A stretch of DNA of 64,000 bases, from contig CM034411.1 of assembly GCA_019925095.2 (NCBI GenBank), positions 10,922,001 through 10,986,000 of the forward strand, written 5' to 3'. Under the pieces are notes generated by a model that saw only the letters and a list, made by a program, of their open reading frames with translations, had not been told where the DNA came from and made no database searches. Shown here in pieces: positions 1 through 10,058 of this stretch (its first letter is position 1; the number at the start of each line of letters is the position of its first letter). Source of the stretch: Dendrolimus kikuchii (Eukaryota; Arthropoda; Insecta; Lepidoptera; Lasiocampidae). The translations under genes were made by a program, and so were the position numbers.

Positions 1-49
1 CCACACTCGTAACATTATTATTATATAATTTTTATATATTCCTTTGTTT

Positions 50-186
50 ATTCACGGTATTGTAACTGTACTGTCATCAGCAAAAAAAAACTCATTGACT
101 TCTCCGTGGAATTGGGAATATCATTAGTATATATTGTAAGTAGCAACGGTCCCCAGAACACTTCCTTGCGGAACCCCAGTGGAAAT
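50..186 (-). pseudogene. Non-LTR retrotransposon reverse transcriptase scrap
   Basis: Read on the minus strand, this stretch carries two hallmark reverse-transcriptase blocks in the right order and spacing: TGVPQGSVLG at about 180-151, then a continuation like PLLLTIYTNDIP in another frame, then FADDSTVTI at about 84-56. FADD is the catalytic metal-binding motif of LINE RTs. Two frame changes are needed to join the blocks, so it is a dead fragment. The fragment runs towards the window edge. The clade cannot be fixed from so little, but CR1/Jockey-group is plausible. Confidence 0.75.
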
Positions 187-490
187 GTTTTTGAAATAAC
201 CTAATAATTATAGAATCCATTATGTTTAATACCTCATTCGATTGTACATTTTAATTTGTAATTTCTAAATTAATTCTATTTTAAGGAAGATGTTATCGGT
301 ACGTATAAATAAGCCCCTTTCAATCCAGCAATCATATTAACCATCCATTTATATTAATTATTTACAAGAAATTTTTTGCTTCATCTCTGAAAATCAAAAA
401 GGCATGTAAAGCCTTTGAAGAAACAGTCTTACGATTCAATTTGTTATAAATATATTTTTAGTTTACTCTTAGGCAAAGTGAGTGAAGGTC
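187..490. other. AT-rich stretch, nothing recognised
   Basis: Short A/T-rich sequence with no long open frame, no terminal repeats and no match to other repeats in the window. Confidence 0.5.
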
Positions 491-660
491 CACCTAATCG
501 TAAGTGGTTACCGTCAGCCATGGATATTTATAACACTAAGGTTGGGCGCAAACGAGCCACCGGTGTTCGGAATCCGCTGCAATTTGTGACCCGCTATTTG
601 CTGTAAAGTCTCACCATGGATTTTGTTTTGTTTGTAAAGTTTGCTCCATCAATGTATTTA
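491..660. repeat. Interspersed repeat E, copy 1, with a family A-like module
   Basis: The part 551-660 matches 4815-4925 at moderate identity, for example CCGCTGCAATTTGTGACCCG here against CCGCTATAATTTGTAACCCG there. Positions 500-545 resemble the 3' module of family A read backwards (GTGGTTACCGTC...ATGGATAT). The 63-codon open frame over this region is most likely incidental. Confidence 0.5.
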
Positions 661-834
661 ATATTGCAAAATTAAATATTGGCGTCATCATCTTCCACTT
701 ACAACCGAAACCTACAATGGACATACAGTCGCCCAATTTGAATGTGGTTTAAATATATTCTATCAGCAAAAGAAGTTGTGAACACAATTGTTGCCAACCT
801 AAATTTATGGCAGCTAATATATGTTTATAAGAGA

Positions 835-1164
835 CTAGCGCTCCCGTATATAGCGTCATGTTATATAGCCTATGACACTCCCTGTTAGAACGTAGCTTTC
901 GAACAGTAAAAGAATTTAGTAAAACCACGTTTTAACGGTTTTAAGCGCGGTAATTTATTAGATTTTTGTTATTCCGACGTAACGCCCGAATAACAAAAAT
1001 CTGATAAATTACCGTTAAAACGTAGTTTTATTTTGTATACAAGTCGCGAAAACTTAAGAAAATATTAAGTAAAAGAATTTTTAAAATTGGTTTAGTAGAT
1101 CCAGAGATTATCCCCTACAACGTCACAAACTCTCAAGCTTTACCTGTTTATAATATTAGTATAG
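835..1164 (-). mobile_element. Non-autonomous Helitron, Lep1-like, interrupted
   Basis: On the minus strand the element starts A|TCTATACTAATATTATAAAC (1164 downward) and ends ...CGCTAG|T (835). TC at the 5' end, CTAG at the 3' end and insertion between A and T are Helitron hallmarks, and the sequence resembles the Lep1 class widespread in Lepidoptera. It is split by a hairpin insertion at 918-1067. Confidence 0.65.
918..1067. mobile_element. 150-bp PLE-derived hairpin element with 13-bp target duplication
   Basis: The insertion is an inverted repeat: arms from about 922-971 (AAAACCACGTTTTAACGG...) and 974-1025 (...CCGTTAAAACGTAGTTTTA), followed by the family B terminal sequence ending AACTTAAGAAAATATTA. 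It is bounded by the direct repeat agtaaaagaattt at 905-917 and 1068-1080, and removing it restores a continuous Helitron. The end sequence is the same as that of the larger fold-back elements at 31.8-33.0 kb. Confidence 0.75.
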
Positions 1165-1342
1165 ATAATGAAGCTACAATAACAATAGCTATTTTAAGGC
1201 AGATGTTTATTGATCTGTTACAATGAATAAAGGATTAGTGAGTTAAGAAAAGCTACTACAGCGTAACGGAGTTGCTTAATGATGAGTTTTAAATTAAGGT
1301 GATTAGATAGGATGTTAAGTGTTTAATATATATTTATAATAT
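1165..1342. other. Unassigned AT-rich sequence
   Basis: No coding or repeat signal seen, except for the 8-bp target copy TATAATAT at 1335-1342 that belongs to the next element. Confidence 0.4.
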
Positions 1343-1542
1343 CGATCATCGATAGATCAAATTGATCGTGTACTAGCAGAAGGTGATGTCAGGAGCCTTA
1401 AGAACAGACGACCGTGCATGACAAGAGTTATGAATGTCAAAGAAGCAAGTGCGGTGTGCAAGAATAAGTCTAAATGGCGCTCTGTTGTTCGTGCCTACCC
1501 CGCAAGGGAACTGGCGTGAAGTTATGCATGTATGTATGTATG
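1343..1542 (+). mobile_element. LINE family C, 5'-truncated 3' end
   Basis: Positions 1355-1519 encode the last ~54 residues of a LINE reverse-transcriptase protein, starting DQIDRVLAEGDVRS and ending RSVVRAYPARELA then TGA. A (TATG)n tail follows. An 8-bp duplication, TATAATAT, lies at 1335-1342 and 1543-1550. Four further copies with the same 3' end occur in the window (20987, 29465, 30574, 45685), plus a deleted form at 31247. The fragment is too short to be functional. The protein looks like the RTE-type endonuclease-reverse transcriptase group. Confidence 0.85.
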
Positions 1543-1689
1543 TATAATATTTGTACCATGTCACTATCATTAGAAACATATGTAAATTTCAATTGTGTAT
1601 TGTTTAGGATTTTGTAAATTTAAGGTTCTACATAATTATAAGATTGAAACATTAGTAACAATAATTAACACAAAAAAATATTGAAATAA

Positions 1690-1832
1690 GTATGTACCGT
1701 GTATAATAAAAGTTTCAAAAAATGGTACGCCGAATCGGCAAAAAACATGTGATCATTGTAAAATAATAACACCTATTTGTATAACTACCATGCTTTTATG
1801 CAATAAAGTACTTAATTTGATTTGATTAGTAA
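1690..1832 (+). repeat. Probable LINE 3' UTR tail
   Basis: A polyadenylation-like AATAAA at about 1801 is followed by a short (TTTGA)n microsatellite, the usual ending of CR1/Jockey-group LINEs in Lepidoptera. No coding part remains. Confidence 0.4.
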
Positions 1833-2140
1833 ATACGATACCAACATATTTACTAAATATTTTGGTGGCATTTGTAACAGGTATTAATAAGTTGCTGGAA
1901 TTTTAGATTGCGTACATTTAATTGACGGTACTTTTGGGAAATTTGTAGTATTTAGGCGGTGCGTAAAGCCAGGCAGACACAGTTCTACCATTCGCCAGGC
2001 GCTACGATCTTGAGTAAAGTGAGTAAGTGACTTTATGTTATTTTAGTTTCGATGACGCTTACACAATAAAAGAAACCATTAATAAAGTAAGTGATTTTTC
2101 AAAGATGTAAATGATTTTGATTTCATAACAAAATGTATAA
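1833..2140. other. Unassigned sequence
   Basis: No recognisable coding, repeat or RNA signal. Confidence 0.4.
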
Positions 2141-2608
2141 ATATTGTTACGAGTTTAGCGGGACTCGAATTAAAATGTCGTTGGAATTATTATAGAGTTC
2201 ATTGGAACTATACAAACACGTATAACACAGGTACAAATATAACCGAACACAACAAATCCAACCGTAATGCAGAAGGTCGTAATTCAATAAAACTCGCAAA
2301 GTCCGTCACTAATAGTTTCCCGATTGCACACACGTCTCTCCTTGATCGTGGTTCTCGCTGGACTACCCCTCCCTCAATCGGGCCATTGTTTTATACTGCA
2401 CAAATGCAATATATCTGGCCGGCAACATGGACCGAATTTCCTAGAATCAGCTTGTACTTTAAAATCCCTAACACCTGGCTAATGATTACAGCTGCAGGCG
2501 CAGTAAACGATTACAATACAACAATAGGTCGTATGCCAATAAATAAGTAAACAAAAGAAGACGATCATAAAAGAATTACAATAGTTTCAATATTATTAGT
2601 TCAAATGC

Positions 2609-4534
2609 TGTAATGTTTCTCTGTAAAGGTTTTATTACTTTAATGTATTTTTAGAAGTTCCAAATCGGGAAGCTTTGGCTATTATTTATAGCGTAAATAA
2701 ATTTCATCAGTATTTGTACGGGCGATAGTTCATTTTGCGAACTGATCATAAACCGCTAGTGTCCATTTTTGGTCCAAATACGGGAATACCAACCATGGTA
2801 GCTAGTCGAATGCAGAGGTGGGCCATTATTTTATCAGCATACAATTTCCAGATAGAGTACATTCGCACTAATGAAAATGGAGCAGACGGTCTATCTCATT
2901 TACCAATTTGTAATTTAAACAATAAAACGCTACCAGAGCAAACATATCTTCATTTTGTTCAGGATGCGCTTCTTTTGGACTATAATGAGATTAAACGAGA
3001 AACTACTCGCGACCCCTTGTTATCGAAAGTTCTTGATTATATCAGAACTGGTTGGCCTACACAATGTGAAATTATGAATTTAAAACCCTTTTACAATAGA
3101 ATGAATGAATTATATGAAGAGTTAGGTTGTGTTATGTGGGGTCGCCGCTTAGTAGTACCTCAAACATGTATAGGGAGAGTTTTGAATATGGTTCATGAAC
3201 CTCATATGGGAATCGTTAAATCAAAGTCTATTGCGCGTAGTTACGTTTGGTGGCCAGGAGTAGACGAGGACGTTGAGCGTATGTGTCGTAATTGTGAAGT
3301 ATGTGCATCACAGACAGATAATCCTCCTCAAAACGCGCCAAGCATGTGGCCTTGGCCTAACCGTCCATGGGCTAGATTGCATTTAGATTTCATGGGTCCA
3401 TTAGGGGGAAAAACTTATTTAGTTATAGTAGACGCTACGTCCAAATGGATAGAAATCTTTAATGTTCACTCGACATCCGCTAGGTATACGATCGATAAAT
3501 TATGTGAGCTTTTTAGTCGATGGGGGTTACCAAAACAGATTGTCAGCGACAATGGTCCACAATTTGCGTGCAAAAAATTTAAAGATTTTACAAAAAGTAA
3601 CGGTATTGAGCATATCTTCACGGCACCATACCACCCTGCCTCAAATGGACTCGCTGAAAACGCAGTACGTACGATGAAAAGAGTAATTAAAAAAGCTATA
3701 CAATCGAAGCAGGATATTGATAGATCTTTGTGGGCATTCTTATTGCATTACAGTAATGTTGAACACGCTACAACCGGGGAATGCCCGGCGTTATTATTAA
3801 TAGGTAGAAGAACTCGTACACGTTTAGATATTATTAGGCCCGATCGAGAAGGTAGAGTGTTTAGGGCACAACAACGCCAATGCGAGGCAGCAGGCGGGTT
3901 AACAAGACAAGTGTCCAGGGGGGAAAATGTCTGGTATAGACAATTCCAAAACAGAGAAAAATGGGCACCAGGAAAGATTACAGATCGTTTAGGAGCTAGG
4001 GATTTCAAGGTGTTAACGCGAGAAGGCACATTGATTCATAGGCATATCGATCAACTAAGGAAACGTCCGAGCGGTAGCCTTGTCCCATTTAGTGATATGG
4101 CAGAAGGAAGTAGAAGCCGAATTCCTTATGACCTCCCTCAGGCTAGACACCATGATAGAGAACCGGTCGAATCGAGCGATGACCCTACTCCAATAAACAA
4201 TCCAAGTGAGCCACAACCAGAACCCAGTGGTTTGGCCTAAGTCCATGAACAGACTTCTTCAATTTCTCAACAGCCATCTGATCCATCAGCCAACTCGTTG
4301 GGCCCTATACGACCTGTCAGACTATGTCGTCTAAATAGACCTCCGATTTATAAATATTGATTATTCAGTTTATTAATAGTTGTATTACAAGTGGTTCCTA
4401 ATTTAGTTGGAAGGAATGTAATGTTTCTCTGTAAAGGTTTTATTACTTTAATGTATTTTTAGAAGCTGTCACATAAGTTGTCATTCGGTTATTAAAATTG
4501 TGAAAACTATAATGGTATTATTTCCGAATATTAT
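2609..4534 (+). mobile_element. Mag-like Ty3/gypsy retrotransposon, internally deleted
   Basis: The element is bounded by AAATGC at 2603-2608 and 4535-4540 inside the older LTR. The 3' LTR is only ~118 bp (4417-4534) and is immediately preceded by a polypurine tract GGAAGGAA (4409-4416). Its first ~49 bp recur at 2609-2657, which is all that remains of the 5' LTR. The sequence then jumps straight into RNase H, so gag, protease and most of RT are missing. Short LTRs and the RNase H/integrase sequence resemble the Mag group first known from silkworm. Template switching at the shared AGAAG is a possible origin for the deletion. Confidence 0.8.
2657..4240 (+). pseudogene. pol: gypsy pol fragment: RNase H and integrase
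   Basis: The frame opens inside RNase H (EALAIIYSVNKFHQYLYG), meets an in-frame TAG at 2726-2728, then continues FILRTDHKPLVSIFG and ADGLSHLP, the end of the RNase H/connection region. Next comes the integrase zinc-binding HHCC region (...HEPHMG...CRNCEVC, around 3190-3310), then the DDE core: LHLDF near 3380, VSDNGPQF near 3545 and HPASNGLAENAV near 3635, with D...D...E all present. The C-terminal tail runs to the stop at 4238-4240, and a CRLNRPPIYKY-like tail follows in another frame to about 4362. The premature stop and the missing upstream domains make it non-functional by itself. The frame after the stop has no ATG at its beginning. Confidence 0.88.
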
Positions 4535-4619
4535 AAATGCCAACAGGTAATAAAATTTCTTTTGTTTCAGATATGCAGGTGTATTTTGTTTTTGTCGGGA
4601 CCTGAGTTGTAACAATATT

Positions 4620-4814
4620 GATTGACACTCATAATGACACATGCGATGCGTAGGACGCCTAAAAGTTTATTGAGTGAGGGTAAGAAGGGGGTAAGTATTG
4701 GCGACGTATGTGGCTCATATCGGCTGCAAGTGGCGAATCATGGCGACTGCTATAGAGCGTGGCCGCCATCGGCCACGCGTGTGCGGGGAATCCGTATAAA
4801 GCTTCAAACAAAAG
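4620..4814. other. Unassigned sequence with short hairpin
   Basis: No protein recognised. A perfect 8-bp stem CGTGGCCG/CGGCCACG with a short loop lies at about 4758-4777. Confidence 0.4.
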
Positions 4815-4980
4815 GGTCACCGACCACAGCTACTGGTGTGCGAAAGCCGCTATAATTTGTAACCCGCTCTTTGTTGTAAAGTTTCACGATGGACTCTCAC
4901 CCAGAAAGTTTGCTCCGTCAAGCATATGTACAAATATCCATTGTTGGCTAGTTCCTATATCTTACTATTCATTCACACAC
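4815..4980. repeat. Interspersed repeat E, copy 2
   Basis: Matches 551-660 through the CTACTGGTGTGCGAAAG...AAAGTTTGCTCC region. The end (TTCCTATATCTTACTATTCA) also recurs at 49297-49316. Function unknown. Confidence 0.5.
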
Positions 4981-5824
4981 TTAAGGAGGGTAACCCAGGA
5001 GTTTGACCGGCGTGCTGTCTAGGAAGTCCCTCGTTTAGAGCGCGCTACGGGCGGGTGCGTTGTCGTAGTGTAGCAGTATCCCGCGGAGGCTTGTGTTTGG
5101 TCGCTTGTTACTCACAACAGACAAAACTATTGCCAAGCTTTTGGTAGTATACCATTCAGCGTTGATGCTTCTTTGGTTCGGTAAAGGAATTGACACCAAC
5201 TTGGCTACTTGGTGTCAAATTGAATCGAAATCAAAATCTTCCTCCCGCTTCTAGATCGCTTCACTTTGGTAGGCGTTGATTCGTTTTGAAACACCGTCGA
5301 CTGGCGCTTCGTTTCTTGGTCTTATAGATAAATCCAGGACTCATTACTTGTATTGATGTCGTAAACACGCCGAGACGAGCCTGCTTCAAATTTGTTTATC
5401 ATATCACAGCACCATTCCACCCGGGCTTGCTTCTGTACATCGGTGAGGTTGTGCGGCACCCAGCGTGAAACTATCCTCCTCGCGCGAAGATATACTTGTA
5501 AAATCTTGCGAAGGCTTCCCGATCCAATCTGTGCAGTACGTGCTGAATCTCTTGATACGTAACTCGCCTATTATTTTGGATTAAACTTTTCACTGCTAGC
5601 ACGTTTTCTTCCGTAACAGCCGTCAAAGGGCGACCACTTCTTTCTTCATCTCCCAAAGTTAGTCGACCGCGCTTGAATTCGTTGTACCAACGATACACGG
5701 TTGCCTTAGAAGGGCCTTCATTCCTGAATGCCATTTGAAGTCTATCGTACGATGCGTTTGCTTTCAGGCGACACTTGAAATCGTAAAAAATCATAGCGCG
5801 AAAATATTCCCGGCACAGATCCAT
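4981..5824 (-). pseudogene. mariner (Tc1/mariner) transposase pseudogene
   Basis: On the minus strand an ATG at 5824 opens MDLCREYFRAMIFYDFKCRL, the N-terminal helix-turn-helix of mariner transposases, followed by KATVYRWYNEFKRG and RSGRPLTAVTEENV (linker and second HTH). The first frame ends at 5471. The catalytic half continues in other frames: VPHNLTDVQKQARVEWC, then ESWIY near 5330 and HYDNAPAR near 5060, ending at a GYPP-like block near 4985. The family normally has TGDESWIY at the first catalytic aspartate, here TSNESWIY, so that residue is lost as well. Multiple stops, frameshifts and a truncated end show a long-dead copy. Terminal inverted repeats were not found. Confidence 0.88.
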
Positions 5825-6045
5825 CTTTTAATGAGACATGATCATTTAAATTAGTTCGCAAACAATGTGGAGGGAAATTTTGAAATTGGAACGTAACTAT
5901 TTTTAGTTATAAATAATCATATTTTCAAAATAGATTATAACTGGCCAGTCTCTCATACATAAAAACTTTTTTTCGCTATATTTTCTACCTGCTAGAATCA
6001 AATTAGACTGGTATAATAAAAATTGAAAAAAAAGACAGGTTGTAC
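5825..6045. other. Unassigned sequence between mariner and R1-like LINE
   Basis: No coding signal. It could include mariner flank, but no inverted terminal repeat is visible. Confidence 0.4.
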
Positions 6046-6049
6046 GTAT

Positions 6050-6800
6050 AGGTAGGCCACGTCCACCCGGACGCAATATCTCTTGTCGGCGGCTTTACAT
6101 CGGGATCATGCGATCAGTGGCAATATATGGCGCTGCAGTGTGGGCAGAAGCCCTGAATCGGAGAAACATCGTCCTTCTGCATCATCCACAGAGGGCAATA
6201 GCGATCAGGGCCATCCGTGGTTATCGAACGATCTCGTTTGAAGCTGCTTGTGCTTTGGCAGGACCCCCATGGGATATGGATGCAAGAATTATGGCCGCAA
6301 TATATCACTGGCGCGAAGAAACTGTCCAACGAGGCCAAAGACCTGCACCTGCAGAGGCCGTGAAGTCTGAACTAAATCGGTACATGGTAAAGCCGTGGCA
6401 AAAGTGGTTATCACTGCCCAATGCAGACCTCGCTATACCGAGGAAATTCACCCAGTGCTCTCAGAGTGGTTAACATGCAGCATGGCTCCCATACTTTTCG
6501 TTTAACACAGGTACTTCCGGGCCACGGAAAATACCTGTGGCAGATTGCTGGAAGGGAGCCAGATGCAACGCAGCTTGTTAGTGGACGTTGGGAATGACTT
6601 ATCACTACCATAGTCCGCTGATAGTGACGAATCATGAAAGGTGGTCCAAACCTTCTGCGAAGTGGTGATATCGCTGAAAGAGGCGGTGGAAAGGGAACGG
6701 TAGAAAGCAGCTTCCTCGATTTCGATCCGTCGCCGTAGAATAGGGTACCGAAGGAGGAAATATCACCAGTTCCTTCCGTCCTAACAACCGCAAGGGTTAT
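6050..6800 (+). pseudogene. R1-clade (TRAS-like) LINE ORF2 C-terminus
   Basis: The best frame, 6108-6473, reads RSVAIYGAAVWAEAL, PQRAIAIRAIRGYRTISFEA and PPWDMDARIMAAIYHWREE, the conserved region after the RT domain of R1-clade elements. It continues after frameshifts as HTFRLTQVLPGHGKYL (about 6496-6545) and FCEVVISLKEAVERER (about 6655-6700), which are the last blocks of the family. The CCHC region between them is lost or scrambled. At least three frame changes make this a relic. R1/TRAS elements usually sit in rDNA or telomeric repeats; neither is visible here. Confidence 0.85.
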
Positions 6801-7084
6801 AAACGATGACACGGGGATATTATTAATGGTCCACAGGTAGAGTTGCGCTGTGTTCCCACACGCGCGTCCAATGTTGCGGTTACAACAGGGAGATAGATGA
6901 TCCTTTACGAAGGAGAGGCTCTTCGGGCCAGCGCCGTCAGGACCGTAGGATGTATCTCTGGTTCCCAAAGTCCTGACATACAGCGATGAGATGGAACACA
7001 TAAAAAGGCCCTCTCCGACTCTCTGTACCAAGACTTAAATACCCTAAATTAGTGTAGTATACTTATAATACTTTTTACTAGAAA
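6801..7084 (+). other. Probable 3' UTR of the R1-like LINE
   Basis: The GC-moderate sequence continues from the ORF2 relic without a clear end. No poly-A tail or target duplication was seen. Confidence 0.3.
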
Positions 7085-7088
7085 ATAT

Positions 7089-7759
7089 TGTTACGTGCTA
7101 GCGGGGGACGCACTTAGGATTGGAAGGAAACGCCAGTTTTTTAACTAAACGGTTTTATTAACTTATACAGCCGTACGTGATTCTTCCCCGCAGGTTTGCT
7201 CTTACACACACAACTAACGACGCACTGTCCCGACGATAAGATGTCTCACTCACAATACCGTCACCGATATTGCGTGGACCACCTCCTGCAAATGCAGTGC
7301 TCACCTCCGAATTTACCGCATGTAGCTCGCTTTTGGATCTCCTCTTAAACTACGCTACACTCCTCCTTCACTGAACTGGCCACTAAACTTTTCACTAAAT
7401 TCACCACCAAACTGGTCACTGTCTTCTATTTTAACTTCTTTTCCAACTCTTTCGTACCGCAGTTGTCGTTTCGCTGTCTAGAACTGAACTCCTCCGTAGG
7501 AGCGTCTTATGCTGCTTATATAAACAGCGTAAGGCGCTACCTTGCAGAGTACCTGTAAGTACCTGGCAGAGTATATACCCGGAAGAATCTTCTGGAACCC
7601 ATAATTTCGATCTTCTTTTCGTTATTCTTTTATTTATTGTCTGTCCCTTTCTAAACATCTATCTATATCTATCTTATCCTTCCTGAAACATGTATCTCTT
7701 TCTAAAATGTATCTGTCCTTGTCGTTTCCTTCTGGAAAGTTCTAACCTCGGTCGCCACA
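7089..7759. mobile_element. 671-bp solo LTR with ATAT target duplication
   Basis: Begins TGTTACGTGCTAG and ends GGTCGCCACA (TG...CA), flanked by ATAT at 7085-7088 and 7760-7763. Read on the minus strand it holds a TATA box, GTTTATATAAGCAG (about 7507-7520), and a TTAATAAAACC polyadenylation-type signal downstream (about 7150), so minus is the likely sense. No internal region is present. This LTR differs in sequence from family D but used the same target type. Confidence 0.75.
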
Positions 7760-7763
7760 ATAT

Positions 7764-8290
7764 TTAACCCATCATCAAAAAGTAATATGATTTTATTTCT
7801 TCACACTTCTATATTTTATACAAGGCAGATAAATATACCACAACCTCACATGCCTGACAAGTTTAATACAAAATTTCTCTTATAAGCACGTGTGAACGCG
7901 CCTTTAGAATAATTTGTTATTTCAAGAATGCTTCCATCATTTTGTTAACCTTTCCTGTAAAATTGATGGATATTTTTAATAAAACGATTCGCATACTCTC
8001 ATAACAAGATTCCTGAAATTTTGTAAAGGACCTTCGTGTGTTTTGAATATTTAGGTACATAATGTAAAATTGTCACCATCTTGAAAGAAGGTGGATGATA
8101 CTAATTATTACTAATCCTAATAGAACGTTCTAGATTACAAAAATTCGGCCTCAAGTGAGGATGAAGATAGTAAACACATATAACCTGGCCATAACGTCTA
8201 GAAGATGAACTAATTTTTTGCCTTCTGGCAATATTTTATCTTATCTGTAGTCAATGTCAGTTTATTATCAACAAAGCGAATATTTTCATG
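7764..8290. other. Unassigned AT-rich sequence
   Basis: No gene or repeat boundary recognised. Confidence 0.4.
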
Positions 8291-8294
8291 TTAT

Positions 8295-8480
8295 ATATAT
8301 TTAGATATATAGATAGATAAGACTTTAACACCATTGCAGAAAACTTACGAACTAGTATTATTCTAATTGTGTACAAAGGGCGGTCTTATCGCTAAAAAGC
8401 GATCTCTTCCAGACAACCCGTGGCAAGAATATTGCTGATTAGGAATGGCAATGGTGGTATACATAATTATTGTACGATTA
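8295..8480 (-). repeat. CR1/Jockey-group LINE 3' UTR tail
   Basis: On the minus strand it has the order seen at 33570-33745: CCACGGGTTGTCTGGAAGAG-like sequence, a short hairpin around GCGATCTC/GCGATAAG, then a GTGTTAA...TATC microsatellite end. The 3' UTR of the intact LINE at 20500-20640 has the same type of block, which supports the class. Confidence 0.6.
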
Positions 8481-8726
8481 CTTACATTTTAATAATAAAT
8501 CTATACTATATATACAAATATACACATAAGTTATATACATATACAAGATATAGTGATAAAATGCAACTATTTAAACATAATAAATATATAGCTATATGCA
8601 ATATAATACTAATTATATCAAATTACATATCATTATATTGCAGATAGTTCCTGACCATATTGTTAAATGTTATTAGAGATTTTGCTTGTCTGACAGCAAC
8701 AGGCAATGTAAACTAAATAATTAAAA

Positions 8727-8912
8727 TGAACAAGTTGGCGGTAGGCTAAATAAAAACTTTACAAAGATGTCAAGTGTCAATGAGTGTTGCTCATTGACAC
8801 TTGATATCTTTGTCTTCCGTGGTCACCGCCACTGAAAAGTGGCCGAAACGTCAGAATTATAAAAATCAAATAAATTACCGCGCTTAAAACCGTTAAAACG
8901 TAGTTTTATTAA
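8727..8912 (+). repeat. PLE-type terminal repeat (family B)
   Basis: Contains AGTGGCCGAAACGTC preceded by the stem GCCACTGAAAAGTGGC, then CCGCGCTTAAAACCG and AAAACGTAGTTTTATT. The same block recurs at 31764-33038. A separate 24-bp stem (23 matches) with a 5-base loop, ACAAAGATGTCAAG.../..., lies at 8761-8813. The GAAAC next to a stem recalls Penelope-like element ends, some of which hold hammerhead ribozymes, but the CUGAUGA core is not present. Confidence 0.6.
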
Positions 8913-9803
8913 TATTATTCAGTAGATATTTTACCAGTAGATTATTAATAACCATACTGGTACAGTTATTTAGTAGCATAGTTGTTCTTTTCATGTTTCT
9001 TTTTAAAGTTAATAATTAATTTTGTTATGTACCCTCTTATTTCTAAACGATACAATCGGCCCTTTCCTTAATTGAATAATAATGTTATATTTTTATTTAT
9101 TCTATTAGCGCCTGTTTCGTATAGAGCAAGTGGTTCTCTATAATTTAACATAATTCTATGTAAGTATATCTCTAATATGTGGTGATTGTGTACAGATTAT
9201 AATTCAAAATCTCTCAATTGTATATAGACGGTATTCACTACGTTTTATTTTCATGTTGGCAGACGCGATAGATTTATAGTGTGTTCGGTTTATTTTATTA
9301 CATGTAAAACTTTAAGTGTGATATTTTATATAATATCTTATATTAAATATTATCTAAAATTTCCAAACAATAATTTATTAAATTCTTTTCTTTCATAACT
9401 CTTCAATCCGCTATCGGTTGTGCCATTTTGCTAAGTTTCTTGTACTGTAAAATTGTTGGAGGGATGGCGAGGTGTTCTAAAAATGCTTGTCGAGTGTAAA
9501 AAGTTAGTGTCTGTAATATGTTAAAACCGTAAGGTTCTCTGATTATAAATATGTGACCAGTTGCTGTTCTTTTATTACCATAAACCCTTCCGAGTTGTTG
9601 CAAGTATTACAATACAGACAAACCACCTGTATATTAATTACATAAGTTTTCGCAGACAACTTTTAAAAAAATACTTCGCTTCATTTGACGCTTTCGTTCA
9701 CCTAAGCCCCGTCTATACTTTTATCTTGTCTGATACAATAGTAAACAAATGTATTTGTTAGTAAAAAAAACACCTTCCAGCAAATTGACATACTTACAGT
9801 CCT
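8913..9803. other. Unassigned AT-rich stretch
   Basis: Only short frames are present (66 codons or fewer), without motifs. No repeat boundary recognised. Confidence 0.4.
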
Positions 9804-10058
9804 ATCTGTGCAGGAACGGAGAAAGAAGCGACAAAATAAACCACAGATAGTTGGTAGGGTATTTGCCTTTCTAGATGGCTACCTCTGGTCTAGAGTATGC
9901 CGCCATAACAACCTTGAGTTGTGTTACGGCATTAGTGGCCAGGTTCCAGTCTCCCTTTAGAGAGCGACGTCATATTGGTAGTACCTTTGTTGTTATACAT
10001 GTCCATAGGCGATGGTAACCACTTTCCATCAGATGGTCCGTCTGCCTGTCTGCTGAAC

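Larger units (their letters stand above)
2145..4614. mobile_element. Solo LTR (family D) split by a gypsy element
   Basis: The LTR runs TGTTACGAG... (2145-2608) and resumes AAATGCCAACAGG...TTGTAACA (4535-4614). A 4-bp duplication ATAT flanks it (2141-2144, 4615-4618). Three other copies of the same LTR stand alone at 25792-26260, 27261-27770 and 35746-36244, so none keeps an internal region here. TG...CA ends and a 4-bp AT-rich target fit a Ty3/gypsy-type LTR. Confidence 0.8.

Noticed and set aside
1373..1579. 68-codon minus-strand ORF
   Set aside because: Shadow of the LINE family C frame on the plus strand; the same shadow recurs at 45652-45906 in the opposite sense.
8420..8647. 75-codon ORF
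   Set aside because: Tyr/Ile/Asn-rich from AT-rich DNA, with no motif, and it overlaps a LINE tail.
8755..8860. Hammerhead ribozyme call
   Set aside because: The GAAAC and a stem are present but the CUGAUGA half of the core is missing, so only a structural note was kept.
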